Below, piece after piece: positions 8,507-17,649 of a stretch of DNA of 64,000 nt. Origin of the DNA: an uncultured Lachnospiraceae bacterium (GTDB lineage: Bacteria > Bacillota > Clostridia > Lachnospirales > Lachnospiraceae); assembly GCA_910584685.1 (NCBI GenBank), contig CAJUAO010000009.1:62001-126000 (forward strand), written 5' to 3'. Both the position numbers and the translations under genes were made by a program. Numbering within the stretch: position 1 is the first letter of the stretch; each line of letters begins with the position of its first letter. Under the pieces are notes generated by a model. That model was given only the letters and a program-made list of their open reading frames with translations, was not told the DNA's origin and ran no database searches.

Positions 8507-9111
8507 GATTTAAGATACTCCTCATACTTTCTTACAAAGCCTCTTCCTACAGTCTTGTTAAGATACTTGTATACAACCTCATTTTCTTCTATTTTCTGCA
8601 CCCGTAAAAGTATCTTTGCCTTAAGCTCTGCCTTCATTTCCTGTATTTCTGTTTCAAGCTCCTCAATATCCTCCGTATTTTGTACGGTGGTGCTTAAAAC
8701 CTCCCTCATGCCTGCCATCATAAGCCTTGCATTGGCATCCTGTATCTCCTCGGGAAGGTCTAACTGTCTGTCCTCCAGCAATATAAGCTTATCATTTATC
8801 TCGTCTATAAGCTGTCTGCTCTTTTCAACCTTCTTTGATGCGGCCGAATTTTCCTCCGCATCCATATTTTCAAGTATCTGCTTCATAAGCACCTTCTTAA
8901 GGTTATTTAGCTCCTCCCTGTCATTTTTTACCTTTCCCTGTCCTTTAAGGGCAGTTGTAAGCTCCTTTTCAAGCTTTTGAATTTCCTTTGGCTTTCCCTC
9001 CCAGAACATGTCGTGCCAGCCCTTATCCAGAATAAGAACAGGTATATTTATTAATCTCAGCTCGTTATATAAAGCTTCATAATCTATATCATCGTATGTT
9101 TTCCTTGCCAT
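8503..9111 (-). CDS. Conserved coiled-coil protein of unknown function
   Basis: 202 residues, no signal peptide and no membrane segment. Most of it (about residues 45-185) is charged and predicted to be helical with heptad-like Leu/Ile spacing, so it is probably an elongated cytosolic coiled coil. The N-terminal 40 residues look more globular, with aromatic positions around GWHDMFW. It sits between rex and acpS with a 4-bp overlap to acpS. No function can be assigned. Confidence 0.75.
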   Translation of the reverse strand: MARKTYDDIDYEALYNELRLINIPVLILDKGWHDMFWEGKPKEIQKLEKELTTALKGQGKVKNDREELNNLKKVLMKQILENMDAEENSAASKKVEKSRQLIDEINDKLILLEDRQLDLPEEIQDANARLMMAGMREVLSTTVQNTEDIEELETEIQEMKAELKAKILLRVQKIEENEVVYKYLNKTVGRGFVRKYEEYLKS

Positions 9112-9129
9112 GATAATCCCTCCATAAAA

Positions 9130-9765
9130 CTATTCTTCATCTCCGTTTACCAGCTTATATGATATTCTCATAAGGCTTTCCGAAAGGTGCACGCTTTCCA
9201 CCACAACATCCTTAGGCACATTAAGGTCTGTGTGGGCAAAATTCCAAATTGCCTTAATTCCAAGCCTTACAAGCCTGTCAGCCACCATTACCGCCTCATC
9301 CTTAGGTATGGTAAGGGCTGCTATATCTATCCTGTTTTTCCCGGCAAAATCCTCTAATTCTCCTATATCCATAACTCTTTTGCCCTTAAGCTCCCTTTCA
9401 GAAGCTGCGGGATTTTTATCAAAAATACCTGTTATAACAAATCCCCGTTTTTCAAAATTTGCATAATTTGCTATGGCGCGGCCAAGATTGCCTGCTCCTA
9501 TAATAATAACATTATGCTTTTTATCAAGCCCCAGTATCTTTCCTATTTCCGTATAAAGATACTTTACATTATAGCCATACCCCTGCTGTCCAAAGCCTCC
9601 GAAATGATTAAGGTCCTGTCTTATCTGGGACGCTGTAACCTTCATTCTTTCACTAAGCTCTCCTGAGGATATCCGCTCCACGCCCTGCTCCAAAAGCTCG
9701 CCAAGATGCCTGTAATATCTTGGCAGTCTCTTGATTACTGCTGACGATATTTTTCCTTCAGCCAC
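9130..9765 (-). CDS. rex: Redox-sensing transcriptional repressor Rex
   Basis: 211 residues. The N-terminal winged helix (about 1-80) includes SERMKVTASQIRQDLN, and a Rossmann domain with GAGNLGRA binds NADH/NAD+. Rex represses fermentation and respiration genes until NADH rises. The start is GTG at 9765 with AAGGAGG upstream. The promoter is strong and its -35 is overlapped by a Rex-like palindrome, suggesting autoregulation. The acetate genes pta and ackA are elsewhere in the window; no good Rex site was noticed there. Confidence 0.95.
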   Translation of the reverse strand: MAEGKISSAVIKRLPRYYRHLGELLEQGVERISSGELSERMKVTASQIRQDLNHFGGFGQQGYGYNVKYLYTEIGKILGLDKKHNVIIIGAGNLGRAIANYANFEKRGFVITGIFDKNPAASERELKGKRVMDIGELEDFAGKNRIDIAALTIPKDEAVMVADRLVRLGIKAIWNFAHTDLNVPKDVVVESVHLSESLMRISYKLVNGDEE

Positions 9766-9831
9766 GACTTTTCCTCCTTATACCAAAATACCATTATTTA
9801 TAAATTTAATTATAAATTTTTTACTGTCATT

Positions 9832-9860
9832 ATTATAAACTTTCTAAAAGAGATTGTCAA
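9832..9860 (-). promoter_or_regulatory. rex promoter
   Basis: Minus strand -35 TTGACA (9860-9855), 17-bp spacer, -10 TATAAT (9837-9832): a perfect consensus promoter 67 bp before the GTG start. Confidence 0.8.
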
Positions 9861-9871
9861 ACTTTTAACTC
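9854..9871. promoter_or_regulatory. Candidate Rex operator
   Basis: TTGTCAAACTTTTAACTC matches the clostridial Rex form TTGTTAA-n4-TTAACAA at 11 of 14 fixed positions. It covers the -35 of rex, where bound repressor would block its own transcription. It also lies before the ABC-F gene. Confidence 0.4.
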
Positions 9872-9926
9872 ATGTGATAAACTAATAATATTCTATACAA
9901 AACTATATAGGAAAGGGACTATAAAC

Positions 9927-11867
9927 ATGATTTTATCAGTAAACAATCTTGAGAAAAGCTTTGATGACAATCTTATTTTCAAGAATTGCTCATTTAATAT
10001 AGAAGAAAAAGAAAAGGCCGCCATAGTCGGCATAAACGGCGCGGGAAAATCAACACTCCTAAAGGTTATAGTAAGGGAGCTGTCCCCTGATAAAGGCGAT
10101 ATATTTACTGCAAAAGATAAAACACTTGGCTATCTTGCCCAGTATCAGGATATTTCAAGCGATAATACCATATACGAGGAAATGCTTGACGCCAAAAAAA
10201 CACTTGTGGAAATGGAAAGTAAAATACGTTATATGGAGGAGCAGATGAAAATTCTTACAGGCGGCGAGCTTGAGGAGCTTCTCACTGCTTACACTAATCT
10301 CACCCACCGCTTTGAACTTTTAAACGGATATTCATATAAAAGTGAAATCTTTGGCGTACTAAAGGGACTTGGATTTGGCGAGGATATGTATGACAAGCAT
10401 ATTTCAAAGCTTTCAGGCGGTCAGAAAACACGTGTTGCCTTGGGAAAAATGCTTTTATCAAATCCCGACATTATACTTCTTGACGAGCCGACAAATCATC
10501 TTGACATTGCTTCTATTTCATGGCTGGAGGGCTATCTGTCATCATATAACGGCGCCGTTGTCATTGTAGCCCATGACAGGTTTTTTCTTGACCGTATAGT
10601 GACTAAGGTTATAGAGATTGACAGAACTAACGTGTCGGTATATATGGGCAATTATTCCGAATATGCAAAAAAGAAGGCTGCAAGTCGCGAGGCCATGATG
10701 AGGCAGTATCTTAACCAGCAGCGTGAAATTAAGCATCAGGAGGAGGTTATAGAAAAGCTTCGCTCCTTTAACAGGGAAAAATCAATTAAGCGTGCAGAAA
10801 GCAGGGAAAAGCTCTTAAATAAAATGGAAATATTAGAAAAGCCCGACGGTGACAATAAGACAATGCGTCTTACCCTTACTCCGGGGATAGTAAGCGGAAA
10901 TGACGTGCTTACGGTTGACGGTCTTGCAAAAGCCTTCGGCAGTCTTACCCTGTTTAAAAATATTTCCTTTGAAATAAAGAGAAAGGAGCGTGTGGCTATT
11001 ATCGGCGAAAACGGAAGCGGAAAAACCACCCTTCTTAAAATAATCAACGGATTGCTTGAGGCTGACAGGGGCAGCATTTCCCTTGGCGCAAAGGTCCATA
11101 TCGGCTACTATGACCAGGAGCATCAGCTTTTAGATATGGAAAATACTGTTTTCGGGGAAATATCCGACGAATATCCTTACCTTACAAATACTGAAATACG
11201 AAATATGCTTGCCGCCTTTTTATTTACGGGAGATGATGTGTTTAAGCTTGTAAGCGATTTAAGCGGAGGTGAAAGAGGACGTCTCTCCCTTGCAAAGCTT
11301 ATGCTTTCTGAGGCAAATTTTCTTATACTTGACGAGCCTACAAACCACCTGGACATGGATTCAAAGGAAATACTTGAAAACGCATTAAACAGCTATGAGG
11401 GTACAGTGCTTTTTGTATCCCATGACAGATATTTTATAAATACTACAGCCACCAGAATACTTGACCTTGAAAACGGTCTTTTAGTTAATTATGCAGGAAA
11501 TTATGATTATTATCTTGAAAAGCATGACCTTATATCAAATCTTGCCTTAAAAAACAGTTGTAACGACGCGGTAGTTAAGCAGACTGCTGCTCAGGAATAC
11601 GGCGGCAGCGACGGCAAGGCCGACTGGCAGAACATGAAGGCTAAGCAGGCTTTGGAGCGGAAACGTCATAATGATTTAAAGAAAACCGAGGAGGAAATTG
11701 AGACTATAGAGGAACGCCTTACTTTTCTTGATAATGAGATGACTAAGGAGGAGATTTATACCTCCGTCTCAAAATGCATGGAAATAAGCAGGGAGCAGGA
11801 CTCCCTTAAGGAACGCCTTAATATGCTTTATGAAAGCTGGGAGGACTTAGCCTCACATATGTCATAA
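9927..11867 (+). CDS. ABC-F family ATPase (translation factor type)
   Basis: 646 residues with two ATP-binding cassettes and no membrane domain. Walker A: GINGAGKST and GENGSGKTT; signatures LSGGQKTRVALG and LSGGERGRLSLA; Walker B with DEPTNHLD twice. A long charged helical linker (about residues 240-310) separates the cassettes and a basic/acidic coiled-coil tail follows. ABC-F proteins bind the ribosomal E site and relieve stalling or protect against antibiotics; YdiF/Uup-like housekeeping members fit best. Resistance cannot be inferred from this alone. It is divergent from rex and preceded by GGAAAGG. Confidence 0.88.
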   Translation: MILSVNNLEKSFDDNLIFKNCSFNIEEKEKAAIVGINGAGKSTLLKVIVRELSPDKGDIFTAKDKTLGYLAQYQDISSDNTIYEEMLDAKKTLVEMESKIRYMEEQMKILTGGELEELLTAYTNLTHRFELLNGYSYKSEIFGVLKGLGFGEDMYDKHISKLSGGQKTRVALGKMLLSNPDIILLDEPTNHLDIASISWLEGYLSSYNGAVVIVAHDRFFLDRIVTKVIEIDRTNVSVYMGNYSEYAKKKAASREAMMRQYLNQQREIKHQEEVIEKLRSFNREKSIKRAESREKLLNKMEILEKPDGDNKTMRLTLTPGIVSGNDVLTVDGLAKAFGSLTLFKNISFEIKRKERVAIIGENGSGKTTLLKIINGLLEADRGSISLGAKVHIGYYDQEHQLLDMENTVFGEISDEYPYLTNTEIRNMLAAFLFTGDDVFKLVSDLSGGERGRLSLAKLMLSEANFLILDEPTNHLDMDSKEILENALNSYEGTVLFVSHDRYFINTTATRILDLENGLLVNYAGNYDYYLEKHDLISNLALKNSCNDAVVKQTAAQEYGGSDGKADWQNMKAKQALERKRHNDLKKTEEEIETIEERLTFLDNEMTKEEIYTSVSKCMEISREQDSLKERLNMLYESWEDLASHMS

Positions 11868-11923
11868 GTAAAAACAGCATTTCTTTTTTAAATAAGTATT
11901 ACGGAAACATTAACTTTTTACCA

Positions 11924-11952
11924 TTGTTGTATTTGTGCAAAAGTGCTATAAT
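11924..11952 (+). promoter_or_regulatory. Promoter of the CotH-LamG-VTC-DUF4956 operon
   Basis: -35 TTGTTG (11924-11929), 17-bp spacer, -10 TATAAT (11947-11952), leaving a leader of about 110 bp. The leader contains the short palindrome TGCATGTGCA. Confidence 0.65.
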
Positions 11953-12071
11953 TTTACACAGTTTTTTTTATTGCATGTGCAATTTTACCAAACTATAAAA
12001 ATCATCAAAAATGCACATTCAAGCTTATGTATAGATTAGAGGAATTTCCTGCTTATAAAAAGGAGAAAGCT

Positions 12072-14216
12072 ATGAACACAAAAAATTATACTTATAAAAA
12101 ATGGCTATATGGTGCAGTTTTTTGTATTTTCTTAGCCGTTTTTTTATTGACCGGCTCTTTTACCTTCCTTAAGGATGCCCACAATGTAAACACAAACATT
12201 TCCTTTAAGGGTGAGGCATATTTAAGCTTTAATACAAATTACGTTCAGCCGGACAAGCCTCTTACGGTATATTTAAACAACGCGTCTTCTAAGGACGCCG
12301 TATATGAATGGACAGTCGGAGGAACGCCTTTAAGCAATACTACTAACACCTACACTCCCTCCTCTGATGATTTGGAAAAATTTATTACCGTTACGGTAAA
12401 CTATGATAAATCTAAAACTGTTTCAGCCACCCTGTACTGCAGCAAGCTTCCAGTTATATATATAAACACAGACGATATGGTGGGAGACGTATATGTGCCG
12501 GGTACTATGGCAATGCAGGGCAGCCCTGAGTATACAAGCGAAACTACAGATTTTTATTTTGGGGACGTCTATCTTAAGCTTCGGGGAAATTCCACAAAAT
12601 ACCGTGAAAAATCCCCATATAAAATAAAGCTTGGAACAGCTTTTGATTTATTTAACATGGGTAAAAGCAAGCACTGGGTTTTGCTTGCAAACGATATTGA
12701 CCATACCTTTATACGTAATAAGCTTACATATGATTTTTCAAAAGCTATCGGCGCAAGCTATGCCGCCGAATCACTCAATGTTGTTCTTATAATGAATAAT
12801 CAATACAAAGGCGTGTATCAGCTATGCGAGCAGTTAAGAGTTGATGATGAACGCGTAGATATCTTTGACTGGGAGGAGCTTGCAAAGGACGCCGCTTCCA
12901 TGATTACTGCCGTCAAAACGGAAACCGAAGGCTTAAAGGGAGATAATGCCAAAATCTTCAAGGCTGATTTAGAGCGGGCCCTTCGCATGGATTTTTCCTG
13001 GGCGTCATCTCCTTATACCTATACATTTATGGGCGAAACATATACCATAAGCGACTATGTTGATATTCCCGATACAACCGGAGGATTTCTTCTGGAAATG
13101 GATTTCTATAACCTGACTAATTTTAACGGCATAAAAACAAACTTTGAACAGCCCTTTTACTTTAATACGCCTGAATACGGATATTCAAACAAGGATATGA
13201 AGCTTAACGCTTACAAATGTCTTCAGACCTTTGAATACGCCCTCCACAGCAGGGACCATATATTTCATAACGGCGGCATGAAAGAAAAGGGCAGCGGCTA
13301 CTACTATGATTATAATAACGGCTGGATAGGAGGTATAACCGAAACAATATACAATGATGCCCCAAATGACGGAAAGCATTATTCCCAACTGTTTGATATG
13401 AATTCACTTTTAGTAAATTTCTTTGTGTGCGAGTTTTCCATGAACTGGGATTCCATGAAAAACAGCGTATTTGTCACAAAGGATATTACGGGACCTGCCA
13501 TGCTTAGTCCTGTTTGGGATTTTGACTGGGCTTACGGCAACGACAATATGTACCGCATTAACACAAATTATCCTACAGGCTGGCATACTACAAACAACTA
13601 TTTTACAAACGAGCAGTATTACCAGTCTGTTCAATGGAACAGATATCTCATAAGGGACCCTTACTTTTTAAAGCTTGCCTATGACAAATATAAGGAAATC
13701 CGTCCTACGGTAATTGAAGATATTATTAAGGACGGAGGACTTTTAGACCAGTACTATAATGAGCTTTATGAGGCCGGTAAGGCTAACGACGCTAAATGGA
13801 GCTACTCCTACATGGCCTATGGAGGAAAGGACTTTGAAGGCTCCATGGACGCCCTTAAGGAATTTATTACAACAAGAGTTTCATGGATGGATAAGCAGTT
13901 TGAGAGCTTTGAAACCTTTGTTGCCTCTCTTGGCTATTATACTCCTTCCGAAAAGATAAGCGTTAATTCCATTACATATAATGACGACGGCACAGTTACC
14001 ATAGAGGGCAAAACCACAGACATGACCTGTCATGATTTAGGATTCCAGATAAACGGCACCACCCTTATTTCATCTTACTCCGGCACCGACGGCATAGGGC
14101 GGGTTAAGATAGATGCCGGCATTTTAGAGGATGAGGCTGAAAACATTATAGAGATACATGGAATTGACAGTGATGGGAATTATATTGAAAATCTAAGCAG
14201 CTATAAAATATTTTAG
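12072..14216 (+). CDS. CotH kinase family protein, secreted or membrane-anchored
   Basis: 714 residues from the ATG at 12072, which has AAGGAG upstream; an earlier in-frame ATG at 12027 lacks one. An N-terminal hydrophobic segment (about residues 11-33) is a signal anchor. After an Ig-like stretch comes the CotH domain (about 130-480) with LKLRGNSTK, PYKIKL, KHWVLLANDIDHTFIRNKL and the later WDFDWAYGND, which corresponds to the metal-binding Asp region. CotH of Bacillus is an atypical protein kinase of spore-coat proteins. Here the protein is the first gene of an operon with LamG, VTC and DUF4956 proteins, a combination that points to cell-envelope or polymer modification rather than a spore coat. 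The substrate is unknown. Confidence 0.85.
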   Translation: MNTKNYTYKKWLYGAVFCIFLAVFLLTGSFTFLKDAHNVNTNISFKGEAYLSFNTNYVQPDKPLTVYLNNASSKDAVYEWTVGGTPLSNTTNTYTPSSDDLEKFITVTVNYDKSKTVSATLYCSKLPVIYINTDDMVGDVYVPGTMAMQGSPEYTSETTDFYFGDVYLKLRGNSTKYREKSPYKIKLGTAFDLFNMGKSKHWVLLANDIDHTFIRNKLTYDFSKAIGASYAAESLNVVLIMNNQYKGVYQLCEQLRVDDERVDIFDWEELAKDAASMITAVKTETEGLKGDNAKIFKADLERALRMDFSWASSPYTYTFMGETYTISDYVDIPDTTGGFLLEMDFYNLTNFNGIKTNFEQPFYFNTPEYGYSNKDMKLNAYKCLQTFEYALHSRDHIFHNGGMKEKGSGYYYDYNNGWIGGITETIYNDAPNDGKHYSQLFDMNSLLVNFFVCEFSMNWDSMKNSVFVTKDITGPAMLSPVWDFDWAYGNDNMYRINTNYPTGWHTTNNYFTNEQYYQSVQWNRYLIRDPYFLKLAYDKYKEIRPTVIEDIIKDGGLLDQYYNELYEAGKANDAKWSYSYMAYGGKDFEGSMDALKEFITTRVSWMDKQFESFETFVASLGYYTPSEKISVNSITYNDDGTVTIEGKTTDMTCHDLGFQINGTTLISSYSGTDGIGRVKIDAGILEDEAENIIEIHGIDSDGNYIENLSSYKIF

Positions 14217-14230
14217 GAGGGATGCATAAT

Positions 14231-15298
14231 ATGAAAAAAATAGTGATTTTATCTGTTATAGCCTTAACTTCCGGAATTATATCATTATTTTCACTTCAGG
14301 CTGCATATGGCGCCACTCCTATTGCCTCCTACGGCTTTGACGGTAATTACGGCGACGGCTGCGCCATTGAGCGGGAAATGTACTACAGTGACGAGGGACT
14401 TGCAGAAAGCGACGGGGCGTCGTTTACATATGTTGAAGGCAAAAAGGGACAATGTATCCTTTTAAACGGCTCGGAAGCCCTAAGGTTAAATGTTAATATG
14501 AATACAGAAAGCTACACCATATCCTACTGGATGAAGCCAGACAATATAACCGACTGCACACCTTCACTTATGATTACACCAAAAAGCTTTTCTGATGAAA
14601 AATTTATAAATGTTACCTTAGCTGTAGATAACCTTTCTCCTAATATATGGACGCATATGACAGAGCCTTATGACGAGCGTAACAGCACAGGCATACCGGG
14701 ACTTTTGTCTGCCGGTGAATGGCTCCATATAACTATGGTTGTGGATGAAAATATGCCGCCCGAGCTCTTAAATGAATATGGAATAGCGACAAATGAATAT
14801 ACAAGCGGTGTCTGCCTGTACGCAAACGGTTATCTTGTAGATGTGGGAAGAGTTCCGAAAAATATCTGTACGGATACCACGACATACTGGTTTGGCGTAA
14901 ATATATGGGATGATTTATATACAGGCTATGTTGATGAATTATACTTCTTTGATAAGGCTCTTAATGAGAAGGAAGTCCGCGAAATTTTTATTGAAGCCGG
15001 AGGAAATCCTGACGAGGAAAAGCCCAGCGGCAATACAAGACCAAACAAGGGCGACGGCAGCTTCCGTCCCAACGGCGGCAGCTTTGGAGACGACTATATT
15101 GAGATGGAGCAGGGAACAATAAGCGGCTCTTATAATCACCTTAATATGGAAAATGCCGCTCCTATCACAACTCAGGGTGTTGAAAGCACAACAGACGCAT
15201 ACTCGGAAATAGCGCTTATGGCAGGCTTAGGTCTTCTTCTCCTTGCTTCAGGCCTGCTGTTGCAATATATAAAGCAAAAAAATAACAGCTATTGCTAG
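14231..15298 (+). CDS. LamG/concanavalin-like surface protein with C-terminal membrane anchor
   Basis: 355 residues from the ATG at 14231 (AGGAGG about 9 bp upstream; the earlier ATG at 14222 is too close to it). A signal peptide covers about residues 1-26, ending near AAYGA. The middle 200 residues look like a laminin-G/concanavalin jelly roll (SYTISYWMKPD, GEWLHITMVVDE, GYVDELYFFDKALNEKEV). A Gly/Asn/Pro-rich spacer follows, then a hydrophobic helix (about 325-343) and a short basic tail, so the domain is probably displayed outside the membrane. Such domains bind sugars or proteins. It lies between the CotH and VTC genes. Confidence 0.75.
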   Translation: MKKIVILSVIALTSGIISLFSLQAAYGATPIASYGFDGNYGDGCAIEREMYYSDEGLAESDGASFTYVEGKKGQCILLNGSEALRLNVNMNTESYTISYWMKPDNITDCTPSLMITPKSFSDEKFINVTLAVDNLSPNIWTHMTEPYDERNSTGIPGLLSAGEWLHITMVVDENMPPELLNEYGIATNEYTSGVCLYANGYLVDVGRVPKNICTDTTTYWFGVNIWDDLYTGYVDELYFFDKALNEKEVREIFIEAGGNPDEEKPSGNTRPNKGDGSFRPNGGSFGDDYIEMEQGTISGSYNHLNMENAAPITTQGVESTTDAYSEIALMAGLGLLLLASGLLLQYIKQKNNSYC

Positions 15299-15317
15299 AA
15301 AGGAGGTTTCTTATGAT

Positions 15318-16043
15318 ATGATTAATAAAATCAGGAAAAATCATCCAAAGGGAGTAAGACATGAAATAAAAATACTTCTTTCCTATGGTGAATATTTAAG
15401 CTTTTCCTCAAAGCTTAAGGCTGTTGTTTCCCCTGACAGGTATTCTATGGATAACGGAGATTATTTTATACGCAGCCTTTACCTTGACGATATTTATAAC
15501 ACTGCTTACACCACAAAGATTGCGGGAACAGATAACAGAAAAAAATACCGCATCCGCTGCTATAACGTTTCAAAGGATGTTATTAAATTTGAATGTAAAA
15601 ACAAATACAAGGACCGTATACATAAAATCTCATTTCCCATTACATATGAACAATATATTATGTTTATGGAGGAAAAATATGATTTTCTTACCGGCATAGA
15701 GCATCCCCTTGCAAGAGAGGTTTACGGTCTTATAAAAAAATCGGGTCTGTCCCCTTCCGTTGTTGTAGACTATGACAGGGAGGCTTATGTTCATCCTCTC
15801 TCAAATACACGGCTCACATTTGATAAAAACTTACGCAGCGTTATAAACTCATACGACATATTTAATGATAATATCCGCTCTCTTCCCGTATTCGACAACG
15901 GAAGCGTAATATTTGAAATTAAATACGACGAGTTCATTCCGGCGCATATAGTTGATATGATTGCTTCCTTAAGGGGAACAAAAATGTCTCTTTCAAAATT
16001 CTGTATGTGCAAAGATAAATTATTGGAGGTTAAAAAAATATGA
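15318..16043 (+). CDS. VTC domain protein (polyphosphate polymerase-like)
   Basis: 241 residues covering one VTC domain of the triphosphate-tunnel fold. Visible are the opening RHEIK, KYRIRCYN with basic tunnel residues, IKFECKNK, and IFEIKYDEF near the end. Eukaryotic VTC4 makes polyphosphate; bacterial homologues next to CotH and DUF4956 genes have not been given an agreed role. No signal peptide is present, so it is cytosolic, presumably docked to the DUF4956 membrane protein. Its last codons overlap the start of the next gene (ATGA). Confidence 0.85.
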   Translation: MINKIRKNHPKGVRHEIKILLSYGEYLSFSSKLKAVVSPDRYSMDNGDYFIRSLYLDDIYNTAYTTKIAGTDNRKKYRIRCYNVSKDVIKFECKNKYKDRIHKISFPITYEQYIMFMEEKYDFLTGIEHPLAREVYGLIKKSGLSPSVVVDYDREAYVHPLSNTRLTFDKNLRSVINSYDIFNDNIRSLPVFDNGSVIFEIKYDEFIPAHIVDMIASLRGTKMSLSKFCMCKDKLLEVKKI

Positions 16044-16705
16044 CATTTAGTGAAATTATATCAGAAAGCTTAAAGCAGGGTGATTCCGTTAAAAATCTGT
16101 CGGCGCCGTATATTATTATTTCAGTATCGGTAGCCCTTTTATGCTCCCTTGTTATTTATTTCGTTTACAAGAAATTTTACAGGGGCGCCGTATACAGCGA
16201 AAGCTTTAATATTTTAAATGTAATGCTTTGCCTTATCACATCCTTTGTTATTACTACCATCAGTTCAAACCTTGTACTGTCCCTTGGTATGGTGGGTGCT
16301 CTCTCTATTGTACGTTTCCGCTCGGCAGTAAAGGACCCTCTTGACATAGGCTTTCTTTTCTGGTCTATTGCGGCAGGTATTACAACAGGCGCGGGACTGT
16401 TTCCCTTTGCCATTATATCTACTATTATTATTGCCGCCGTTTACATTATTTTTTCCGTTATTACTACCGGAAGAAAAACATATCTCCTTGTAATAAAATA
16501 TTATGAGGCTGCTGATGAAAGCATTAGAAATGAGCTTAGAAATATTCCAAATACCCTTAAGAGCAAAAATCTGTATAAAGGACAATCCGAGCTTACGCTT
16601 CAGGTGAAGGTTAAAGGAAATGACACGTCCTTCGTATCAAAAATATCAGACATTGAGGGCGTAGATTCCGCCATGCTTATAGAATATACAGGCGACGCTC
16701 TCTAA
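16040..16705 (+). CDS. DUF4956 membrane protein
   Basis: 221 residues. Hydrophobic helices at about 25-45, 55-80 and 105-140 (the last probably two helices), followed by a soluble C-terminal domain of about 75 residues ending in an ACT-like beta pattern. The conserved loop MVGALSIVRFRSAVKDPLD is typical of DUF4956. Genes of this family pair with VTC genes; here they overlap by 4 bp. The likely role is a membrane partner for the VTC enzyme, which is inference. Confidence 0.85.
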   Translation: MTFSEIISESLKQGDSVKNLSAPYIIISVSVALLCSLVIYFVYKKFYRGAVYSESFNILNVMLCLITSFVITTISSNLVLSLGMVGALSIVRFRSAVKDPLDIGFLFWSIAAGITTGAGLFPFAIISTIIIAAVYIIFSVITTGRKTYLLVIKYYEAADESIRNELRNIPNTLKSKNLYKGQSELTLQVKVKGNDTSFVSKISDIEGVDSAMLIEYTGDAL

Positions 16706-16810
16706 AAAAAGTGCTCAAAGCTTTAGTTTTGTTGGCTGCGGCACTTATAAATTCGGCTCTGCCGAATTTTTATTGGTTAGACACTATGTTTCCGCTTTAG
16801 TAATTTCCTA
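16704..16810 (-). repeat. Terminator-associated repeat, family T, copy A
   Basis: Read on the minus strand it starts TAGGAAATT, holds the hairpin ATTCGGCAGAGCCGAAT, then AAGTGC...AACTAAAGCTTTGAGCACTTTTTT, whose ends pair as a terminator. Other copies of the same design are at 16813, 20261, 33298, 45278, 48358 and 52325. Confidence 0.65.
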
Positions 16811-16812
16811 CA

Positions 16813-16880
16813 TAAAAAAGTGCCCGAAACTTTTGTTTTGTTGGCAGCGGCGCTTATAAATCCGGCTCTTCAGATTACTT
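16813..16880 (-). repeat. Terminator-associated repeat, family T, copy B (partial)
   Basis: Directly next to copy A and about 75% like its terminator half (GTGCCCGAAACTTTTGTTTT against GTGCTCAAAGCTTTAGTTTT on the plus strand). The TAGGAAA end is missing. Confidence 0.55.
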
Positions 16881-16889
16881 GTATAATGC

Positions 16890-16951
16890 AAAAATCCATA
16901 TAATATACAGAAAGTATTATAAATACAGTCTGTATATTATATGGATTTTTT
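16890..16951. terminator. Bidirectional terminator between the DUF4956 gene and gntR
   Basis: Near-perfect stem of about 18 bp: ATCCATATAATATACAG pairs with CTGTATATTATATGGAT. It is flanked by A-run and T-run on either side, so it can serve both converging genes. Confidence 0.8.
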
Positions 16952-16962
16952 ACAGGCAATAT

Positions 16963-17628
16963 TTAATTTTTCCTTACCTTCAGCAGACCAAGCCTTTCCA
17001 TATTATTCATTGAGTTTATAATATGCTCCTCCGCAAGGGACATGGCCTTTTCTATATCCTTGTTCTTTATGGCGTCCACTATCTTTTTATGCTCCTCCAC
17101 CGCGTGGCCTGCCCTTTCCTTTCCTGACAATGTTGTGTGGCGTATTCTTTCAAGATAATGATGAAAATCTATAAGCGTGTGGCTTAGCATCTTGCTTTCA
17201 GCCGCCTCATATAAAAATGAATGAAACTTATTATCAAGCTCCAGTATGTTTTCATACTTTTCCTTTTCATAGTAAAATGCTGAAAGCTCCATTATCTCCT
17301 CAAGCCTTGCCATTTTTTCATCGGTCAGGTTTTCAATAACCATCTTTACGCAAAGTCTCTCCAGTGACGCCCTCATCAGATAAATATCCTTAACATCCTT
17401 TATGCTTATTCCCCTTACATATGTGGCTTTATTTGGTATGCTTTCCACAAGGCCTTCAAATTCAAGCTGGCGTATTGCCTCCCTTACCGGCGTTCTGCTT
17501 ACATTAAGCTCCTTTGCTATTGTCATTTCCTTTAGCTCATCATTATCATTATATTTTCCGCTTAAAATATCCTCCCTAAGCCTGTTGAAAACAATACCTG
17601 TCAGAGAATGTTTATTTTCCATTTCCAT
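16963..17628 (-). CDS. GntR family (FCD) transcriptional regulator
   Basis: 221 residues. The N-terminal winged helix (about 8-70) includes ELKEMTIAKELNVSRTPVREAIRQLE; the C-terminal all-helical FCD domain (about 82-205) has the usual His/Asp metal- and ligand-binding positions (DNKFHSFLYEAA, EEHKKIVDAI). FCD regulators respond to organic acids. It is encoded 21 bp after the Re-citrate-synthase-like gene and is probably co-transcribed with it. The palindrome in that gene's promoter, also present before gdhA, is the obvious candidate binding site. Confidence 0.9.
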   Translation of the reverse strand: MEMENKHSLTGIVFNRLREDILSGKYNDNDELKEMTIAKELNVSRTPVREAIRQLEFEGLVESIPNKATYVRGISIKDVKDIYLMRASLERLCVKMVIENLTDEKMARLEEIMELSAFYYEKEKYENILELDNKFHSFLYEAAESKMLSHTLIDFHHYLERIRHTTLSGKERAGHAVEEHKKIVDAIKNKDIEKAMSLAEEHIINSMNNMERLGLLKVRKN

Positions 17629-17649
17629 ACCTTCTCTTTCATTTTTATT

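Noticed and set aside
11868..12026. Rho-independent terminator after the ABC-F gene
   Set aside because: T-rich stretches are present but no stable stem was found next to them.
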